Notes: generated by a model not told the origin, from the sequence alone. A stretch of DNA of 64,000 nt from Amblyomma americanum (GCF_052857255.1 NW_027526506.1:62001-126000); one strand, 5' to 3'; shown: positions 37,419 through 51,362, numbered from the stretch's first letter. Program-made: numbers and translations.

Positions 37419-37796
37419 CTGTATTAGAAACTACGTGTTGAAGAAACTCCCTGTTTGAGAAACTACTCCCTGTTGGAGCAACTGCATGTCGGAGACACTC
37501 CCTGTTTGAGAAAGTCCCTGTTAGAGGAACTCCTTGTTGGAGAAACTTCCTTTTGTAGAATCTCATGTTGGAGAAACTGCATGTTGGAGAAACTTGCTGT
37601 TTCAAAACTGCATGTGGGAGAAACTTCATGTTGGAGAAACTCCCCGTTGTAGAAGCTACATAGAGGAGAAACTTTCTGTTGGAGAAATTCCCTCTTGTAA
37701 AAACTCCTTGTTGGAGGAACTCCTTATTGGAGAGACTGCCTGTTAGAGACACCCCTTCTTGAAGAAGATACATATAGGAGAAATTCCTAGTTGCAG
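37419..37796. repeat. alpha divergent patch 6 (378 bp)
   Basis: The alpha patch of the first 8.6-kb HOR copy. Private changes are CTCTTGTAAAAACTCC and CATATAGGAG. Confidence 0.85.
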
Positions 37797-39864
37797 AAAC
37801 TCCGTGTTGGAGAAACTCCAGAAACTCCTTGTTCGAGAAACTTCGTGTTGGAGAAACTTCGTTTTGGAGAAACTCCGTGTTGGAGAAACTCCGTGTTGGA
37901 GAAACTCGGTTTTGTAGAAACTCCGTGTTGAGGCAACTTCGTGCTCGAGAACCTTCTTGTTGGAGAAACTCCGTGTTGGAGAAACCTTGTGTTGGAGAAA
38001 CTTCGTGTTGGAGACACTCCGTGTTCGAGAAACTCCGCGTTGTAGAAACTCCGTGTTGTAGAAACTCCGTGTTGGAGAAACTCCGTGTTGGACACACACC
38101 GTGTTCGAGAAACTCCGTGTTGGAGAAACTCCGTGTTGGAGAAACTTTGTGTCGGAGAAACTCCGTGTTGGAGAAACTCCGTGTTGGAGAAACTCCGCGT
38201 TGGAGAAACTCCGTGCAGGAGAAACTCCGTGTTGGAGAAACTCCAGAAACTCCTTGTTCGAGAAACTCTGTGTTGGAGAAACTCCGTGTTGGAGAAACTC
38301 TGTGTTGGAGAAACTTCGTGTTGTAGAAACTCAGTGTTGGAGAAACTCTGCGTTGGAGAAACTCTGTGTTGGAGAAACTCCGTTTTGTAGAAACTTCATG
38401 TTGAAGAAACTCCGTGTTGGAGAAACTTTGTGTTGTAGAAACTCTGTGTTGTAGAAACTCTGTGTTGTAGAAACTCCGTTTGGGAGAAACTTCGTGTTGT
38501 AGAAAATTCGGTTGTAGAAACTCCGTGTTGGAGAAACTCCGTGTTGGAGAAACTCTTTGTTGGAGAAACTCCGTGTTGGAGAAACTCCGTTTTGTAGAAA
38601 CTCCGTGTTGAAGAAACTCTGTGTTGGAGAAACTCCGTGTTGGAGAAATTCCGTGTTGGAGAAACTCCGTGTTGGAGAAACTGCGTGCTGGAGAAACTCC
38701 GTGTTGGAGAAACTTCGTGTTGTAGAAACTCCGTGTTGGAGAAACTCCGTGTTGGAGAAGCTCCTTGTTGGAGAAACTCCGTGTTGGAGAAACTACGTGT
38801 TGGAGAAATTCCTCGTTGGAGAAACGCCTTGTTGGAGAAACTCTGTGTTGGAGAAACTCCGTGTTGGAGAAAATCCCTGTTGGTTAAACTCCGTTCTGTA
38901 GAAACTCCGTGCTGAAGGAACTCCGTGCTGGAGAAACTCCGTGTTGGAGAAACTCCTTGTTAGAGAAACTCCGTGTTGTAGAACCTCCGTGATGAAGAAA
39001 CTCCTTGTTGGAGAAACTCAGTGTTGGATAAACTCTGTGTCGGAGAAATTCCTTGTTGGAGAAACTCTTTGTTGGAGAAACCCTGTGTTGGAGAAACTCC
39101 GTGTTGGAGAAACTCCGTGTTGGAGAAACTCTGTGTTGGAGAAACTCTGTGTCGGAGAAACTTCTTGTTGGAGAAACTCTGTGTTGGAGAAACTCCGTGT
39201 TGGAGAAACTCCGTGTTAGAGAAACTCCGTGTTGTAGAAACTCCGTGTTGGAGAAACTCTGTGTTGGATAAATTCTGTGTCGGAGAAATTCCTTGTTGGA
39301 GAAACATTTTGTTGGAGAAACCCTGTCTTGGAGAAACTCCGTGTTGGAGAAACTCCGTGCTGGAGAAACTCCGTGTTGTAAAAACTCCGTGTTGTAGAAG
39401 CTCCGTGTTGGAGAAACTCCGTGTTGGTGAAACTCCGTGTTGGAGAAACTGTGTGTTGGAGAAACTCTGTGTCGGAGAAATTTCTTGTTGGAGAAACTCT
39501 TTGCTGGAGAAACCCTGTGTTGGAGAAACTCCGTGCTTGAGAAACTCCGTGTTGGAGAAACTCCGTGTTGGAGAAACTGTGTTGGAGAAACTCCGTGTTG
39601 CAGAAACTCCGTGTTGTAGAAACTCTGTGTACGAGAAACTCCGTGTTGCAGAAACTTCGTGTTGGAGAAATTCCGTGTTAGAGAAACTCTGTGTTGTAGA
39701 ACCTCCGTGTAGGAGAAACTCCGTGTTTGAGAATCACCGTGTTGGAGAAACTCCGTGTTGGAGAAACTGCGTGTTGTAGAACCTCCGTGTTGGAGAAACT
39801 CCGTGTTGTAGAAACTTCGTGTTGGAGAAACTCCGCGTTGTAGAAAGTTTGTGTTGTAGAAACT

Positions 39865-40240
39865 GTGTAGGAGAAACTACTTGTTGAAGAAACTCTCTGT
39901 TTGAGAAACTCCCTGTTGGAGCAACTGCATGTCGGAGAAACTCACTGTTTGAGAAAGTCCCTTTTAGAGGAACTACTTGTTGGAGAAACTTCCTGTTGGA
40001 CAATCTCATGTTAGAGAAACTGCATGTTGGAGAAACTTCCTGTTGGAAAAACTGCACGTAGGAGAAACTTCATGTTGGAGAAACTCCCCGTTGCAGAAAT
40101 TTCATAGACGAGAAACTTTCTGTTGGAGAAATTCCCTCTTGGAAAAACTCCTTGTTGGAGGAACTTCATATTGGAGAGACTGCCTGTTAGTGAGACCCCT
40201 TCTTGAAGAAGCTACATATTGTAGAAATTCCAAGTTGCAC
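39865..40240. repeat. beta divergent patch 1 (376 bp)
   Basis: It has the same order of unusual monomers as alpha (CAACTGCATG, AATCTCATG, ACCCCTTCTTGAAG) but a different base set. Examples are GTGTAGGAGAAACTACTTG at the start, TTGGACAATCTCATG, TTTCATAGACGAG and CCAAGTTGCACAAAC at the end. This copy reads GTTAGTGAGACCCC. Confidence 0.85.
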
Positions 40241-41289
40241 AAACTCCGTGTTGGAGAAACTCCAGAAACTCCTTGTTCGAGAACCTTCGTGTTGGAGAAA
40301 CTCCGTTTTGGAGAAACTCCGTGTTGGAGAAACTCCGTGTTGGAGAAACTCCGTTTTGTAGAAACACAGGGTTGAAGAAAATTCGTGTTGGAGAAACTAT
40401 GTGTTCTAGAACCGCCGTGTTGGAGAAACTTTGTGTTGGAGAAACTCCGTTTTGTAGAAACTCCGTATTGGAGAAACTCCGTGTTGGAGAAACTTCGCGT
40501 TGGAGAAACTTCGTGTTGGAGAAACTCCGTGTTGGAGAAACTCCGTCTAGGAGAAACTCCGTGTTGGAGAAAATCCGTGTTTGAGAAACTTGTGTTTGAG
40601 AAACTCCATGTTGGAGATCCTCCGTGTTGGAGAAACTCTGTGTTGGAGAAACTCCGTGTGGGAGAAACTCCGTGTTGGAGAAACTCCAGAAATTCCTTGT
40701 TCGAGAAACATGTTGGAGAAACTCCGTGTTGGAGCAACATCCGTGTTGGAGAAACTTCGTGTTGTAGAAACTCCGTGTTGTAGAAACTCCGTGTTGGGGA
40801 AACTTGGTGATGTAGAAACTCCATGTTGAAGTAACTCCGTGTTGGAGAAACTCCGTGTTGGAGAAACTGCGTGTTGGAGAAACTCTGTGTTGGAAAAACT
40901 CCGTGTTGGAGAAACTCCGTGTTGTAGAACCTCCGTGTTGTAGAACATCCGTGTTGGAGAAACTTCGTGTTGTAGAAACTCCGTGTTGGAGAAACTCCGT
41001 GCTAGAGAAACTTCGTGTTGGAGAAACTCCGTGTTGGAGAAACGCCTTGCTGGAGAAACTCTGTGTTGGAGAAACTCCGTGTTGGAGAAAATTCGTGTTG
41101 GAGAAACTCTGTGTTGTAGAAACTCCATTTTGAAGTAACTCCGTATTGGAGAAACTCTGTGTTGGAGAAACTCTGTGTTGGAGAAACTCCGTGTTGGAGA
41201 AACTTTGTGTTTGAGAAACTCCGTGTTGGAGAAGCTCCGTGTTGGAGAAACTCCGTGTTGGAGAAACACTGTGTTGGTGAAACTCCGTG

Positions 41290-41540
41290 TTTGAGAAACT
41301 CCAGAAACTCCTTGTTCGAGAAACTACGTGTTGGACAAACTCCGTGTTGGAGAAACTCCGTGTTGTAGAAACTCCAGAAACTCCTTGTTTGAGAAACTAC
41401 GTGTTGGAGAAACTCCGTGTTGGAGAAACTCCAGAAACTCCTTGTTCGAGAACTTACGTGTTGGAGAAACTCCGTGTTGGAGAAACTCCGTGTTGTAGAA
41501 ACTTTGTGTTGTAGAAACTCCAGAATCTCCTTGTTCGAGA
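41290..41540. repeat. cluster of 9-bp truncated monomers
   Basis: The motif CTCCAGAA followed by ACTCC or TCTCC occurs four times, at about 41301, 41374, 41431 and 41520. The intervals are 73, 57 and 89 bp, each equal to a whole number of 16-bp monomers plus 9. Each truncation (loss of GTGTTGG) shifts the repeat phase once. The cluster is repeated in the other 2.8-kb units (near 50000, 52880, 56110 and 61300). Confidence 0.8.
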
Positions 41541-42410
41541 AACTACGTGTAGGAGAAACTCCGTGTTGTAGAAACTCCGTGTTGGAGAAACTTCGTGTTG
41601 TAGAAACTCTGTGTTGTAGAAACTCCGTGTTGTAGAAACTTTTTGATGTAGAAACTCCGTGTTGTAGAAACTCCGTGTTGGAGAAATTCCATGTTGGAGA
41701 AACTCCGTGTTGGAGAAACTCTAGAAACTGATTGTTGGAGAAACTCCGTGTTGGAGAAAGTTCGCGTTGTAGAAACTCTGTGTTTGAGAAACTGCGTGTA
41801 GGAGAAACTCCGTGTTGGAGAAACTCTGTGTTGAAGAAACGCCGTGTTTTAGAAACTCTGTGTTGGAGAAACTCCGTGTTGGAGAAAGTCTGTTTTGTAG
41901 AAACTCTGTGTTGAAAAAACTTCGTGTTGGAGAAACTTTGTGTTGGAGAAACTCCGTGTTGTAGAAACTCTGTGTAGGAGAAACTCCGTGTTGAGGCAAC
42001 TTCGTGGTGGAGAAACTCTGGGTTGTAGAACCTCCGTGTTGGAGAAACTCCGTGTTGGAGAAACTCCGTGTTGGAGAAACTCCGTGTTGTAGAAACTCCG
42101 TGATGGAGAACCTCCTTGTTGGAGAAATTCCGTGTTGGAGAAACCTTGTGTTGGAGAAACTTCGTGTTGGAGAAACTCCCTGTTGGAGAAACTCCGTCTA
42201 GGAGAAACTCCGTGTTGGAGAAACTCCGTGTTGCAGCAACTCTGTGTTGTAGAAACTCCGTGTTGGAGAAACTTCATGTTGGAGAAACTCCGTGTTGGAG
42301 ACACTCCGTGTTCGAGAAACTCCGCGTTGTAGAAACTCCGTGTTGTAGAAACTCCGTGTTGGAGAAACTCCATGTCGGAGACACTCCGTGTCCGAGAAAC
42401 TCCGTGTTGG

Positions 42411-44288
42411 AGAAACTCCGTGTTGTAGAAACTCTGTGTACGAGAAACTCCGTGTTGCAGAAACTTCGTGTTGGAGAAATTCCGTGTTAGAGAAACTCTG
42501 TGTTGTAGAACCTCCGTGTAGGAGAAACTCCGTGTTTGAGAATCACCGTGTTGGAGAAACTCCGTGTTGGAGAAACTGCGTGTTGTAGAACCTCCGTGTT
42601 GGAGAAACTCCGTGTTGTAGAAACTTCGTGTTGGAGAAACTCCGCGTTGTAGAAAGTTTGTGTTGTAGAAACTGTGTAGGAGAAACTACTTGTTGAAGAA
42701 ACTCTCTGTTTGAGAAACTCCCTGTTGGAGCAACTGCATGTCGGAGAAACTCACTGTTTGAGAAAGTCCCTTTTAGAGGAACTACTTGTTGGAGAAACTT
42801 CCTGTTGGACAATCTCATGTTAGAGAAACTGCATGTTGGAGAAACTTCCTGTTGGAAAAACTGCACGTAGGAGAAACTTCATGTTGGAGAAACTCCCCGT
42901 TGCAGAAATTTCATAGACGAGAAACTTTCTGTTGGAGAAATTCCCTCTTGGAAAAACTCCTTGTTGGAAGAACTTCATATTGGAGAGACTGCCTGTTAGA
43001 GATACCCCTTCTTGAAGAAGCTACATATTGTAGAAATTCCAAGTTGCACAAACTCCGTGTTGGAGAAACTCCAGAAACTCCTTGTTCGAGAACCTTCGTG
43101 TTGGAGAAACTCCGTTTTGGAGAAACTCCGTGTTGGAGAAACTCCGTGTTGGAGAAACTCCGTTTTGTAGAAACACAGGGTTGAAGAAAATTCGTGTTGG
43201 AGAAACTATGTGTTCTAGAACCGCCGTGTTGGAGAAACTTTGTGTTGGAGAAACTCCGTTTTGTAGAAACTCCGTATTGGAGAAACTCCGTGTTGGAGAA
43301 ACTTCGCGTTGGAGAAACTTCGTGTTGGAGAAACTCCGTGTTGGAGAAACTCCGTCTAGGAGAAACTCCGTGTTGGAGAAAATCCGTGTTTGAGAAACTT
43401 GTGTTTGAGAAACTCCATGTTGGAGATCCTCCGTGTTGGAGAAACTCTGTGTTGGAGAAACTCCGTGTGGGAGAAACTCCGTGTTGGAGAAACTCCAGAA
43501 ATTCCTTGTTCGAGAAACATGTTGGAGAAACTCCGTGTTGGAGCAACATCCGTGTTGGAGAAACTTCGTGTTGTAGAAACTCCGTGTTGTAGAAACTCCG
43601 TGTTGGGGAAACTTGGTGATGTAGAAACTCCATGTTGAAGTAACTCCGTGTTGGAGAAACTCCGTGTTGGAGAAACTGCGTGTTGGAGAAACTCCGTGTT
43701 GGAGAAAATTCGTGTTGGAGAAACTTCGTGTTTGAGAAACTCCGTGTTGGAGAACCTCCGTGTTGGAGAAACTCTGTGTTGGAAAAACTCCGTGTTGGAG
43801 AAACTCCGTGTTGTAGAACCTCCGTGTTGTAGAACATCCGTGTTGGAGAAACTTCGTGTTGTAGAAACTCCGTGTTGGAGAAACTCCGTGCTAGAGAAAC
43901 TTCGTGTTGGAGAAACTCCGTGTTGGAGAAACGCCTTGCTGGAGAAACTCTGTGTTGGAGAAACTCCGTGTTGGAGAAAATTCGTGTTGGAGAAACTCTG
44001 TGTTGTAGAAACTCCATTTTGAAGTAACTCCGTATTGGAGAAACTCTGTGTTGGAGAAACTCTGTGTTGGAGAAACTCCGTGTTGGAGAAACTTTGTGTT
44101 TGAGAAACTCCGTGTTGGAGAAGCTCCGTGTTGGAGAAACTCCGTGTTGGAGAAACACTGTGTTGGTGAAACTCCGTGTTTGAGAAACTCCAGAAACTCC
44201 TTGTTCGAGAAACTACGTGTTGGACAAACTCCGTGTTGGAGAAACTCCGTGTTGTAGAAACTCCAGAAACTCCTTGTTTGAGAAACTA
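42411..44288. repeat. 2.8-kb subunit U2 in 8.6-kb copy 1 (cut short, 1,878 bp)
   Basis: It follows U1 at an offset of 2,809, then 2,889 after five extra monomers near 43700. It is broken off by the 8.6-kb junction before completing the unit. Confidence 0.78.
42674..43049. repeat. beta divergent patch 2 (376 bp)
   Basis: Lies 2,809 bp after beta 1, with GAAGAACTTCATATT and GAGATACCCC as its distinguishing bases. Confidence 0.85.
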
Positions 44289-46043
44289 CGTGTTGGAGAA
44301 ACTCCGTGTTGGAGAAAATTCGTGTTGTAGAAACTCCGTGTTGGAGAAACTCTGCTTTGGAGAAACTCCGTGTTGGAGAAACTCTGTGTTGTAGAAACTC
44401 TGTGTTGTAGAAACTCCGTGTGGGAGAAACTTCGTGTTGTAGAAAATTCGGTTGTAGAAACTCCGTGTTGGAGAAACTCTGTGTTGGAGAAACACCGTGT
44501 TGGAGAAACTCCGTTTTGTAGAAACTCCGTGTTGAAGAAACTCTGTGTTGGAGAAACTCCGTGTTGGAGAAATTCCGTCTTGGAGAAACTCCGTGTTGGA
44601 GAAACTCCGTGTTGGAGAAACTTCGTGTTGTAGAAACTTCGTGTTGTAGAAACTCCGTGTTGGAGAAACTTTGTGTTGGAGTAGCTCCTTGTTGGGGAAA
44701 CTCCGTGTTGGAGAAACTCCATGTTGGTGAAATTCCTTGTAGGAGAAACGCCTTGTTGGAGAAACTCTGTGTTGGAGAAACTCCGTGTTGGAGGAAATCC
44801 GTGTTGATTAAACTCCGTTCTGTAGAAACTCCGTGCTGAAGAAACTCCGTGTTGGAGAAACTCCGTGTTGGAGAAACTCCGTGTTAGAGAAACTCCGTGT
44901 TGTAGAAACTCCGTGATGGAGAAACTCCATGTTGGAGAAACTCTGTGTTGGATAAACTCTGTGTAGGAGAAATTTCTTGTTGGAGAAACCCTTTGTTGGA
45001 GAAACCCTGTGTTGGAGAAACTCCGTGTTGGAGAAACTCCGTGCTGGGGAAACTCCGTGTTGTAAAAACTCCGTGTTGGAGAAACTCCGTGTTGTAGAAG
45101 CTCCGTGTTGGAGAAACTCCGTGTTGGAGACACTCTGTGTTGGAGAAACTCCGTGTTTACGAAATTGCGTGTTTGAGAAACTCCAGAAACTCCTTGTTTG
45201 AGAAACTACGTGTTGGAGAAACTCCGTGTTGGAGAAACTCCAGAAACTCCTTGTTCGAGAAACTACGTGTTGGAGAAACTCCGTGTTGGACAAAACTCCG
45301 TGTTGTAGAAACTGTGTTGTAGAAACTCCAGAATCTCCTTGTTCGAGAAACTACGTGTTGGAGAAATTCCGTGTTGGAGAAACTCTAGAGACTCATTGTT
45401 CGAGAAACTCCGTGTTGGAGAAAGTTCGTGTTGTAGAAATTCTGTGTTTGAGAAACTGCGTGTAGGAGAAACTCCGTGTTGGAGAAACTCTGTGTTGAAG
45501 AAACGCCGTGTTGGAGAAACTCTGTGTTGGAGAAACTCCGTGTTGGAGAAACTCTGTTTTGTAGAAACTGTGTTGAAAAAACTCCGTGTTGGAGAAACTC
45601 CGCTTTGGAGAAACTCCGTGTTGGAGAAACTCCGTGTTGGAGAAACTCCGTGTTGGAGAAACTGTGTTGGAGAAACTCCGTGTCGGAGAAACTTTGTGTT
45701 GTAGAAACTATGTGTAGGAGAAACTCCGTGTTGTAGAAACTCCGTGTTGGAGAAACTGCGTGTTTTAGAACCTCCGTGTTGGAGAAACGCCGTGTTGTAG
45801 AAACTCCGTGCTGGAGAAACATCGTGTTGGAGAAACTCCGTGTTGGAGAAACTCCGTGTAGGAGAAACTCCGTGTTGGAGAACTCCGTGTTGGAGAAACT
45901 TCGTGTTGGAGAAACTCTGTGTTGTAGAAACTCCGTGTTGGAGAAACTCCGTGTTGGAGAAACTCCGTGTTGGAGAGACTCCGTGTTGGAGAAACTCCGG
46001 TTTGACAAACTCAGCGTTGTAGAAACTCCGTGTTGTAGAAACT

Positions 46044-46421
46044 CTGTATTAGAAACTACGTGTTGAAGAAACTCCCTGTTTGAGAAACTACTCCCTGTTG
46101 GAGCAACTGCATGTCGGAGACACTCCCTGTTTGAGAAAGTCCCTGTTAGAGGAACTCCTTGTTGGAGAAACTTCCTTTTGTAGAATCTCATGTTGGAGAA
46201 ACTGCATGTTGGAGAAACTTGCTGTTTCAAAACTGCATGTGGGAGAAACTTCATGTTGGAGAAACTCCCCGTTGTAGAAGCTACATAGAGGAGAAACTTT
46301 CTGTTGGAGAAATTCCCTCTTGTAAAAACTCCTTGTTGGAGGAACTCCTTATTGGAGAGACTGCCTGTTAGAGACACCCCTTCTTGAAGAAGATACATAT
46401 TGGAGAAATTCCTAGTTGCAG
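46044..46421. repeat. alpha divergent patch 7 (378 bp)
   Basis: The alpha patch of the second 8.6-kb copy, 8,625 bp after patch 6. It shares CTCTTGTAAAAACTCC but keeps CATATTGGAG. Confidence 0.85.
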
Positions 46422-48226
46422 AAACTCCGTGTTGGAGAAACTCCAGAAACTCCTTGTTCGAGAAACTTCGTGTTGGAGAAACTTCGTTTTGGAGAAACTC
46501 CGTGTTGGAGAAACTCCGTGTTGGAGAAACTCGGTTTTGTAGAAACTCCGTGTTGAGGCAACTTCGTGCTCGAGAACCTTCTTGTTGGAGAAACTCCGTG
46601 TTGGAGAAACCTTGTGTTGGAGAAACTTCGTGTTGGAGACACTCCGTGTTCGAGAAACTCCGCGTTGTAGAAACTCCGTGTTGTAGAAACTCCGTGTTGG
46701 AGAAACTCCGTGTTGGACACACACCGTGTTCGAGAAACTCCGTGTTGGAGAAACTCCGTGTTGGAGAAACTTTGTGTCGGAGAAACTCCGTGTTGGAGAA
46801 ACTCCGTGTTGGAGAAACTCCGCGTTGGAGAAACTCCGTGCAGGAGAAACTCCGTGTTGGAGAAACTCCAGAAACTCCTTGTTCGAGAAACTCTGTGTTG
46901 GAGAAACTCCGTGTTGGAGAAACTCTGTGTTGGAGAAACTTCGTGTTGTAGAAACTCAGTGTTGGAGAAACTCTGCGTTGGAGAAACTCTGTGTTGGAGA
47001 AACTCCGTTTTGTAGAAACTTCATGTTGAAGAAACTCCGTGTTGGAGAAACTTTGTGTTGTAGAAACTCTGTGTTGTAGAAACTCTGTGTTGTAGAAACT
47101 CCGTTTGGGAGAAACTTCGTGTTGTAGAAAATTCGGTTGTAGAAACTCCGTGTTGGAGAAACTCCGTGTTGGAGAAACTCTTTGTTGGAGAAACTCCGTG
47201 TTGGAGAAACTCCGTTTTGTAGAAACTCCGTGTTGAAGAAACTCTGTGTTGGAGAAACTCCGTGTTGGAGAAATTCCGTGTTGGAGAAACTCCGTGTTGG
47301 AGAAACTGCGTGCTGGAGAAACTCCGTGTTGGAGAAACTTCGTGTTGTAGAAACTCCGTGTTGGAGAAACTCCGTGTTGGAGAAGCTCCTTGTTGGAGAA
47401 ACTCCGTGTTGGAGAAACTACGTGTTGGAGAAATTCCTCGTTGGAGAAACGCCTTGTTGGAGAAACTCTGTGTTGGAGAAACTCCGTGTTGGAGAAAATC
47501 CCTGTTGGTTAAACTCCGTTCTGTAGAAACTCCGTGCTGAAGGAACTCCGTGCTGGAGAAACTCCGTGTTGGAGAAACTCCTTGTTAGAGAAACTCCGTG
47601 TTGTAGAACCTCCGTGATGAAGAAACTCCGTGTTGGAGAAACTCAGTGTTGGATAAACTCTGTGTCGGAGAAATTCCTTGTTGGAGAAACTCTTTGTTGG
47701 AGAAACCCTGTGTTGGAGAAACTCCGTGTTGGAGAAACTCCGTGTTGGAGAAACTCTGTGTTGGAGAAACTCTGTGTCGGAGAAACTTCTTGTTGGAGAA
47801 ACTCTGTGTTGGAGAAACTCCGTGTTGGAGAAACTCCGTGTTAGAGAAACTCCGTGTTGTAGAAACTCCGTGTTGGAGAAACTCTGTGTTGGATAAATTC
47901 TGTGTCGGAGAAATTCCTTGTTGGAGAAACATTTTGTTGGAGAAACCCTGTCTTGGAGAAACTCCGTGTTGGAGAAACTCCGTGCTGGAGAAACTCCGTG
48001 TTGTAAAAACTCCGTGTTGTAGAAGCTCCGTGTTGGAGAAACTCCGTGTTGGTGAAACTCCGTGTTGGAGAAACTGTGTGTTGGAGAAACTCTGTGTCGG
48101 AGAAATTTCTTGTTGGAGAAACTCTTTGCTGGAGAAACCCTCTGTTGGAGAAACTCCGTGCTTGAGAAACTCCGTGTTGGAGAAACTCCGTGTTGGAGAA
48201 ACTGTGTTGGAGAAACTCCGTGTTGC

Positions 48227-51099
48227 AGAAACTCCGTGTTGTAGAAACTCTGTGTACGAGAAACTCCGTGTTGCAGAAACTTCGTGTTGGAGAAATTCCG
48301 TGTTAGAGAAAATCTGTGTTGTAGAACCTCCGTGTAGGAGAAACTCCGTGTTTGAGAATCACCGTGTTGGAGAAACTCCGTGTTGGAGAAACTGCGTGTT
48401 GTAGAACCTCCGTGTTGGAGAAACTCCGTGTTGTAGAAACTTCGTGTTGGAGAAACTCCGCGTTGTAGAAAGTTTGTGTTGTAGAAACTGTGTAGGAGAA
48501 ACTACTTGTTGAAGAAACTCTCTGTTTGAGAAACTCCCTGTTGGAGCAACTGCATGTCGGAGAAACTCACTGTTTGAGAAAGTCCCTTTTAGAGGAACTA
48601 CTTGTTGGAGAAACTTCCTGTTGGACAATCTCATGTTAGAGAAACTGCATGTTGGAGAAACTTCCTGTTGGAAAAACTGCACGTAGGAGAAACTTCATGT
48701 TGGAGAAACTCCCCGTTGCAGAAATTTCATAGACGAGAAACTTTCTGTTGGAGAAATTCCCTCTTGGAAAAACTCCTTGTTGGAGGAACTTCATATTGGA
48801 GAGACTGCCTGTTAGAGAGACCCCTTCTTGAAGAAGCTACATATTGTAGAAATTCCAAGTTGCACAAACTCCGTGTTGGAGAAACTCCAGAAACTCCTTG
48901 TTCGAGAACCTTCGTGTTGGAGAAACTCCGTCTTGGAGAAACTCCGTGTTGGAGAAACTCCGTGTTGGAGAAACTCCGTTTTGTAGAAACACAGGGTTGA
49001 AGAAAATTCGTGTTGGAGAAACTATGTGTTCTAGAACCGCCGTGTTGGAGAAACTTTGTGTTGGAGAAACTCCGTTTTGTAGAAACTCCGTATTGGAGAA
49101 ACTCCGTGTTGGAGAAACTTCGCGTTGGAGAAACTTCGTGTTGGAGAAACTCCGTGTTGGAGAAACTCCGTCTAGGAGAAACTCCGTGTTGGAGAAAATC
49201 CGTGTTTGAGAAACTTGTGTTTGAGAAACTCCATGTTGGAGATCCTCCGTGTTGGAGAAACTCTGTGTTGGAGAAACTCCGTGTGGGAGAAACTCCGTGT
49301 TGGAGAAACTCCAGAAATTCCTTGTTCGAGAAACATGTTGGAGAAACTCCGTGTTGGAGCAACATCCGTGTTGGAGAAACTTCGTGTTGTAGAAACTCCG
49401 TGTTGTAGAAACTCCGTGTTGGGGAAACTTGGTGATGTAGAAACTCCATGTTGAAGTAACTCCGTGTTGGAGAAACTCCGTGTTGGAGAAACTGCGTGTT
49501 GGAGAAACTCCGTGTTGGAGAAAATTCGTGTTGGAGAAACTTCGTGTTTGAGAAACTCCGTGTTGGAGAACCTCCGTGTTGGAGAAACTCTGTGTTGGAA
49601 AAACTCCGTGTTGGAGAAACTCCGTGTTGTAGAACCTCCGTGTTGTAGAACATCCGTGTTGGAGAAACTTCGTGTTGTAGAAACTCCGTGTTGGAGAAAC
49701 TCCGTGCTAGAGAAACTTCGTGTTGGAGAAACTCCGTGTTGGAGAAACGCCTTGCTGGAGAAACTCTGTGTTGGAGAAACTCCGTGTTGGAGAAAATTCG
49801 TGTTGGAGAAACTCTGTGTTGTAGAAACTCCATTTTGAAGTAACTCCGTATTGGAGAAACTCTGTGTTGGAGAAACTCTGTGTTGGAGAAACTCCGTGTT
49901 GGAGAAACTTTGTGTTTGAGAAACTCCGTGTTGGAGAAGCTCCGTGTTGGAGAAACTCCGTGTTGGAGAAACACTGTGTTGGTGAAACTCCGTGTTTGAG
50001 AAACTCCAGAAACTCCTTGTTCGAGAAACTACGTGTTGGACAAACTCCGTGTTGGAGAAACTCCGTGTTGTAGAAACTCCAGAAACTCCTTGTTTGAGAA
50101 ACTACGTGTTGGAGAAACTCCGTGTTGGAGAAACTCCAGAAACTCCTTGTTCGAGAACTTACGTGTTGGAGAAACTCCGTGTTGGAGAAACTCCGTGTTG
50201 TAGAAACTTTGTGTTGTAGAAACTCCAGAATCTCCTTGTTCGAGAAACTACGTGTAGGAGAAACTCCGTGTTGTAGAAACTCCGTGTTGGAGAAACTTCG
50301 TGTTGTAGAAACTCTGTGTTGTAGAAACTCCGTGTTGTAGAAACTTTTTGATGTAGAAACTCCGTGTTGTAGAAACTCCGTGTTGGAGAAATTCCATGTT
50401 GGAGAAACTCCGTGTTGGAGAAACTCTAGAAACTGATTGTTGGAGAAACTCCGTGTTGGAGAAAGTTCGCGTTGTAGAAACTCTGTGTTTGAGAAACTGC
50501 GTGTAGGAGAAACTCCGTGTTGGAGAAACTCTGTGTTGAAGAAACGCCGTGTTTTAGAAACTCTGTGTTGGAGAAACTCCGTGTTGGAGAAAGTCTGTTT
50601 TGTAGAAACTCTGTGTTGAAAAAACTTCGTGTTGGAGAAACTTTGTGTTGGAGAAACTCTGTGTTGTAGAAACTCTGTGTAGGAGAAACTCCGTGTTGAG
50701 GCAACTTCGTGGTGGAGAAACTCTGGGTTGTAGAACCTCCGTGTTGGAGAAACTCCGTGTTGGAGAAACTCCGTGTTGTAGAAACTCCGTGATGGAGAAC
50801 CTCCTTGTTGGAGAAATTCCGTGTTGGAGAAACCTTGTGTTGGAGAAACTTCGTGTTGGAGAAACTCCCTGTTGGAGAAACTCCGTCTAGGAGAAACTCC
50901 GTGTTGGAGAAACTCCGTGTTGCAGCAACTCTGTGTTGTAGAAACTCCGTGTTGGAGAAACTTCATGTTGGAGAAACTCCGTGTTGGAGACACTCCGTGT
51001 TCGAGAAACTCCGCGTTGTAGAAACTCCGTGTTGTAGAAACTCCGTGTTGGAGAAACTCCATGTCGGAGACACTCCGTGTCCGAGAAACTCCGTGTTGG
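48227..51099. repeat. 2.9-kb subunit in 8.6-kb copy 2 (2,873 bp)
   Basis: Counterpart of U1, with the five-monomer insertion near 49510 that U1 lacks but U2 has. This suggests some exchange between U1 and U2 lineages. Confidence 0.78.
48490..48865. repeat. beta divergent patch 3 (376 bp)
   Basis: Counterpart of beta 1 at an offset of 8,625. It reads GTTAGAGAGACCCC where beta 1 has GTTAGTGAGACCCC. Confidence 0.85.
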
Positions 51100-51362
51100 A
51101 GAAACTCCGTGTTGTAGAAACTCTGTGTACGAGAAACTCCGTGTTGCAGAAACTTCGTGTTGGAGAAATTCCGTGTTAGAGAAACTCTGTGTTGTAGAAC
51201 CTCCGTGTAGGAGAAACTCCGTGTTTGAGAATCACCGTGTTGGAGAAACTCCGTGTTGGAGAAACTGCGTGTTGTAGAACCTCCGTGTTGGAGAAACTCC
51301 GTGTTGTAGAAACTTCGTGTTGGAGAAACTCCGCGTTGTAGAAAGTTTGTGTTGTAGAAACT

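Larger units (their letters stand above)
39602..42410. repeat. 2.8-kb subunit U1 in 8.6-kb copy 1 (2,809 bp)
   Basis: It runs from just inside CAGAAACTCC at 39601 to the recurrence of CTCTGTGTACGAG near 42432. It contains beta 1 and a cluster of 9-bp truncated monomers at 41301-41520. Confidence 0.78.
35712..44288. repeat. 8.6-kb higher-order repeat, tandem copy 1 (8,577 bp)
   Basis: Order of landmarks is alpha (37419), beta (39865), beta (42674). It aligns to 44289-52977 at an offset of 8,577 at its start, changing to 8,625, 8,705 and 8,689 through small whole-monomer gains and losses (three monomers at about 37035, five at about 40870, one at about 42060). The right end is the join at 44289, where the sequence jumps back to the start of the unit. 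Confidence 0.85.
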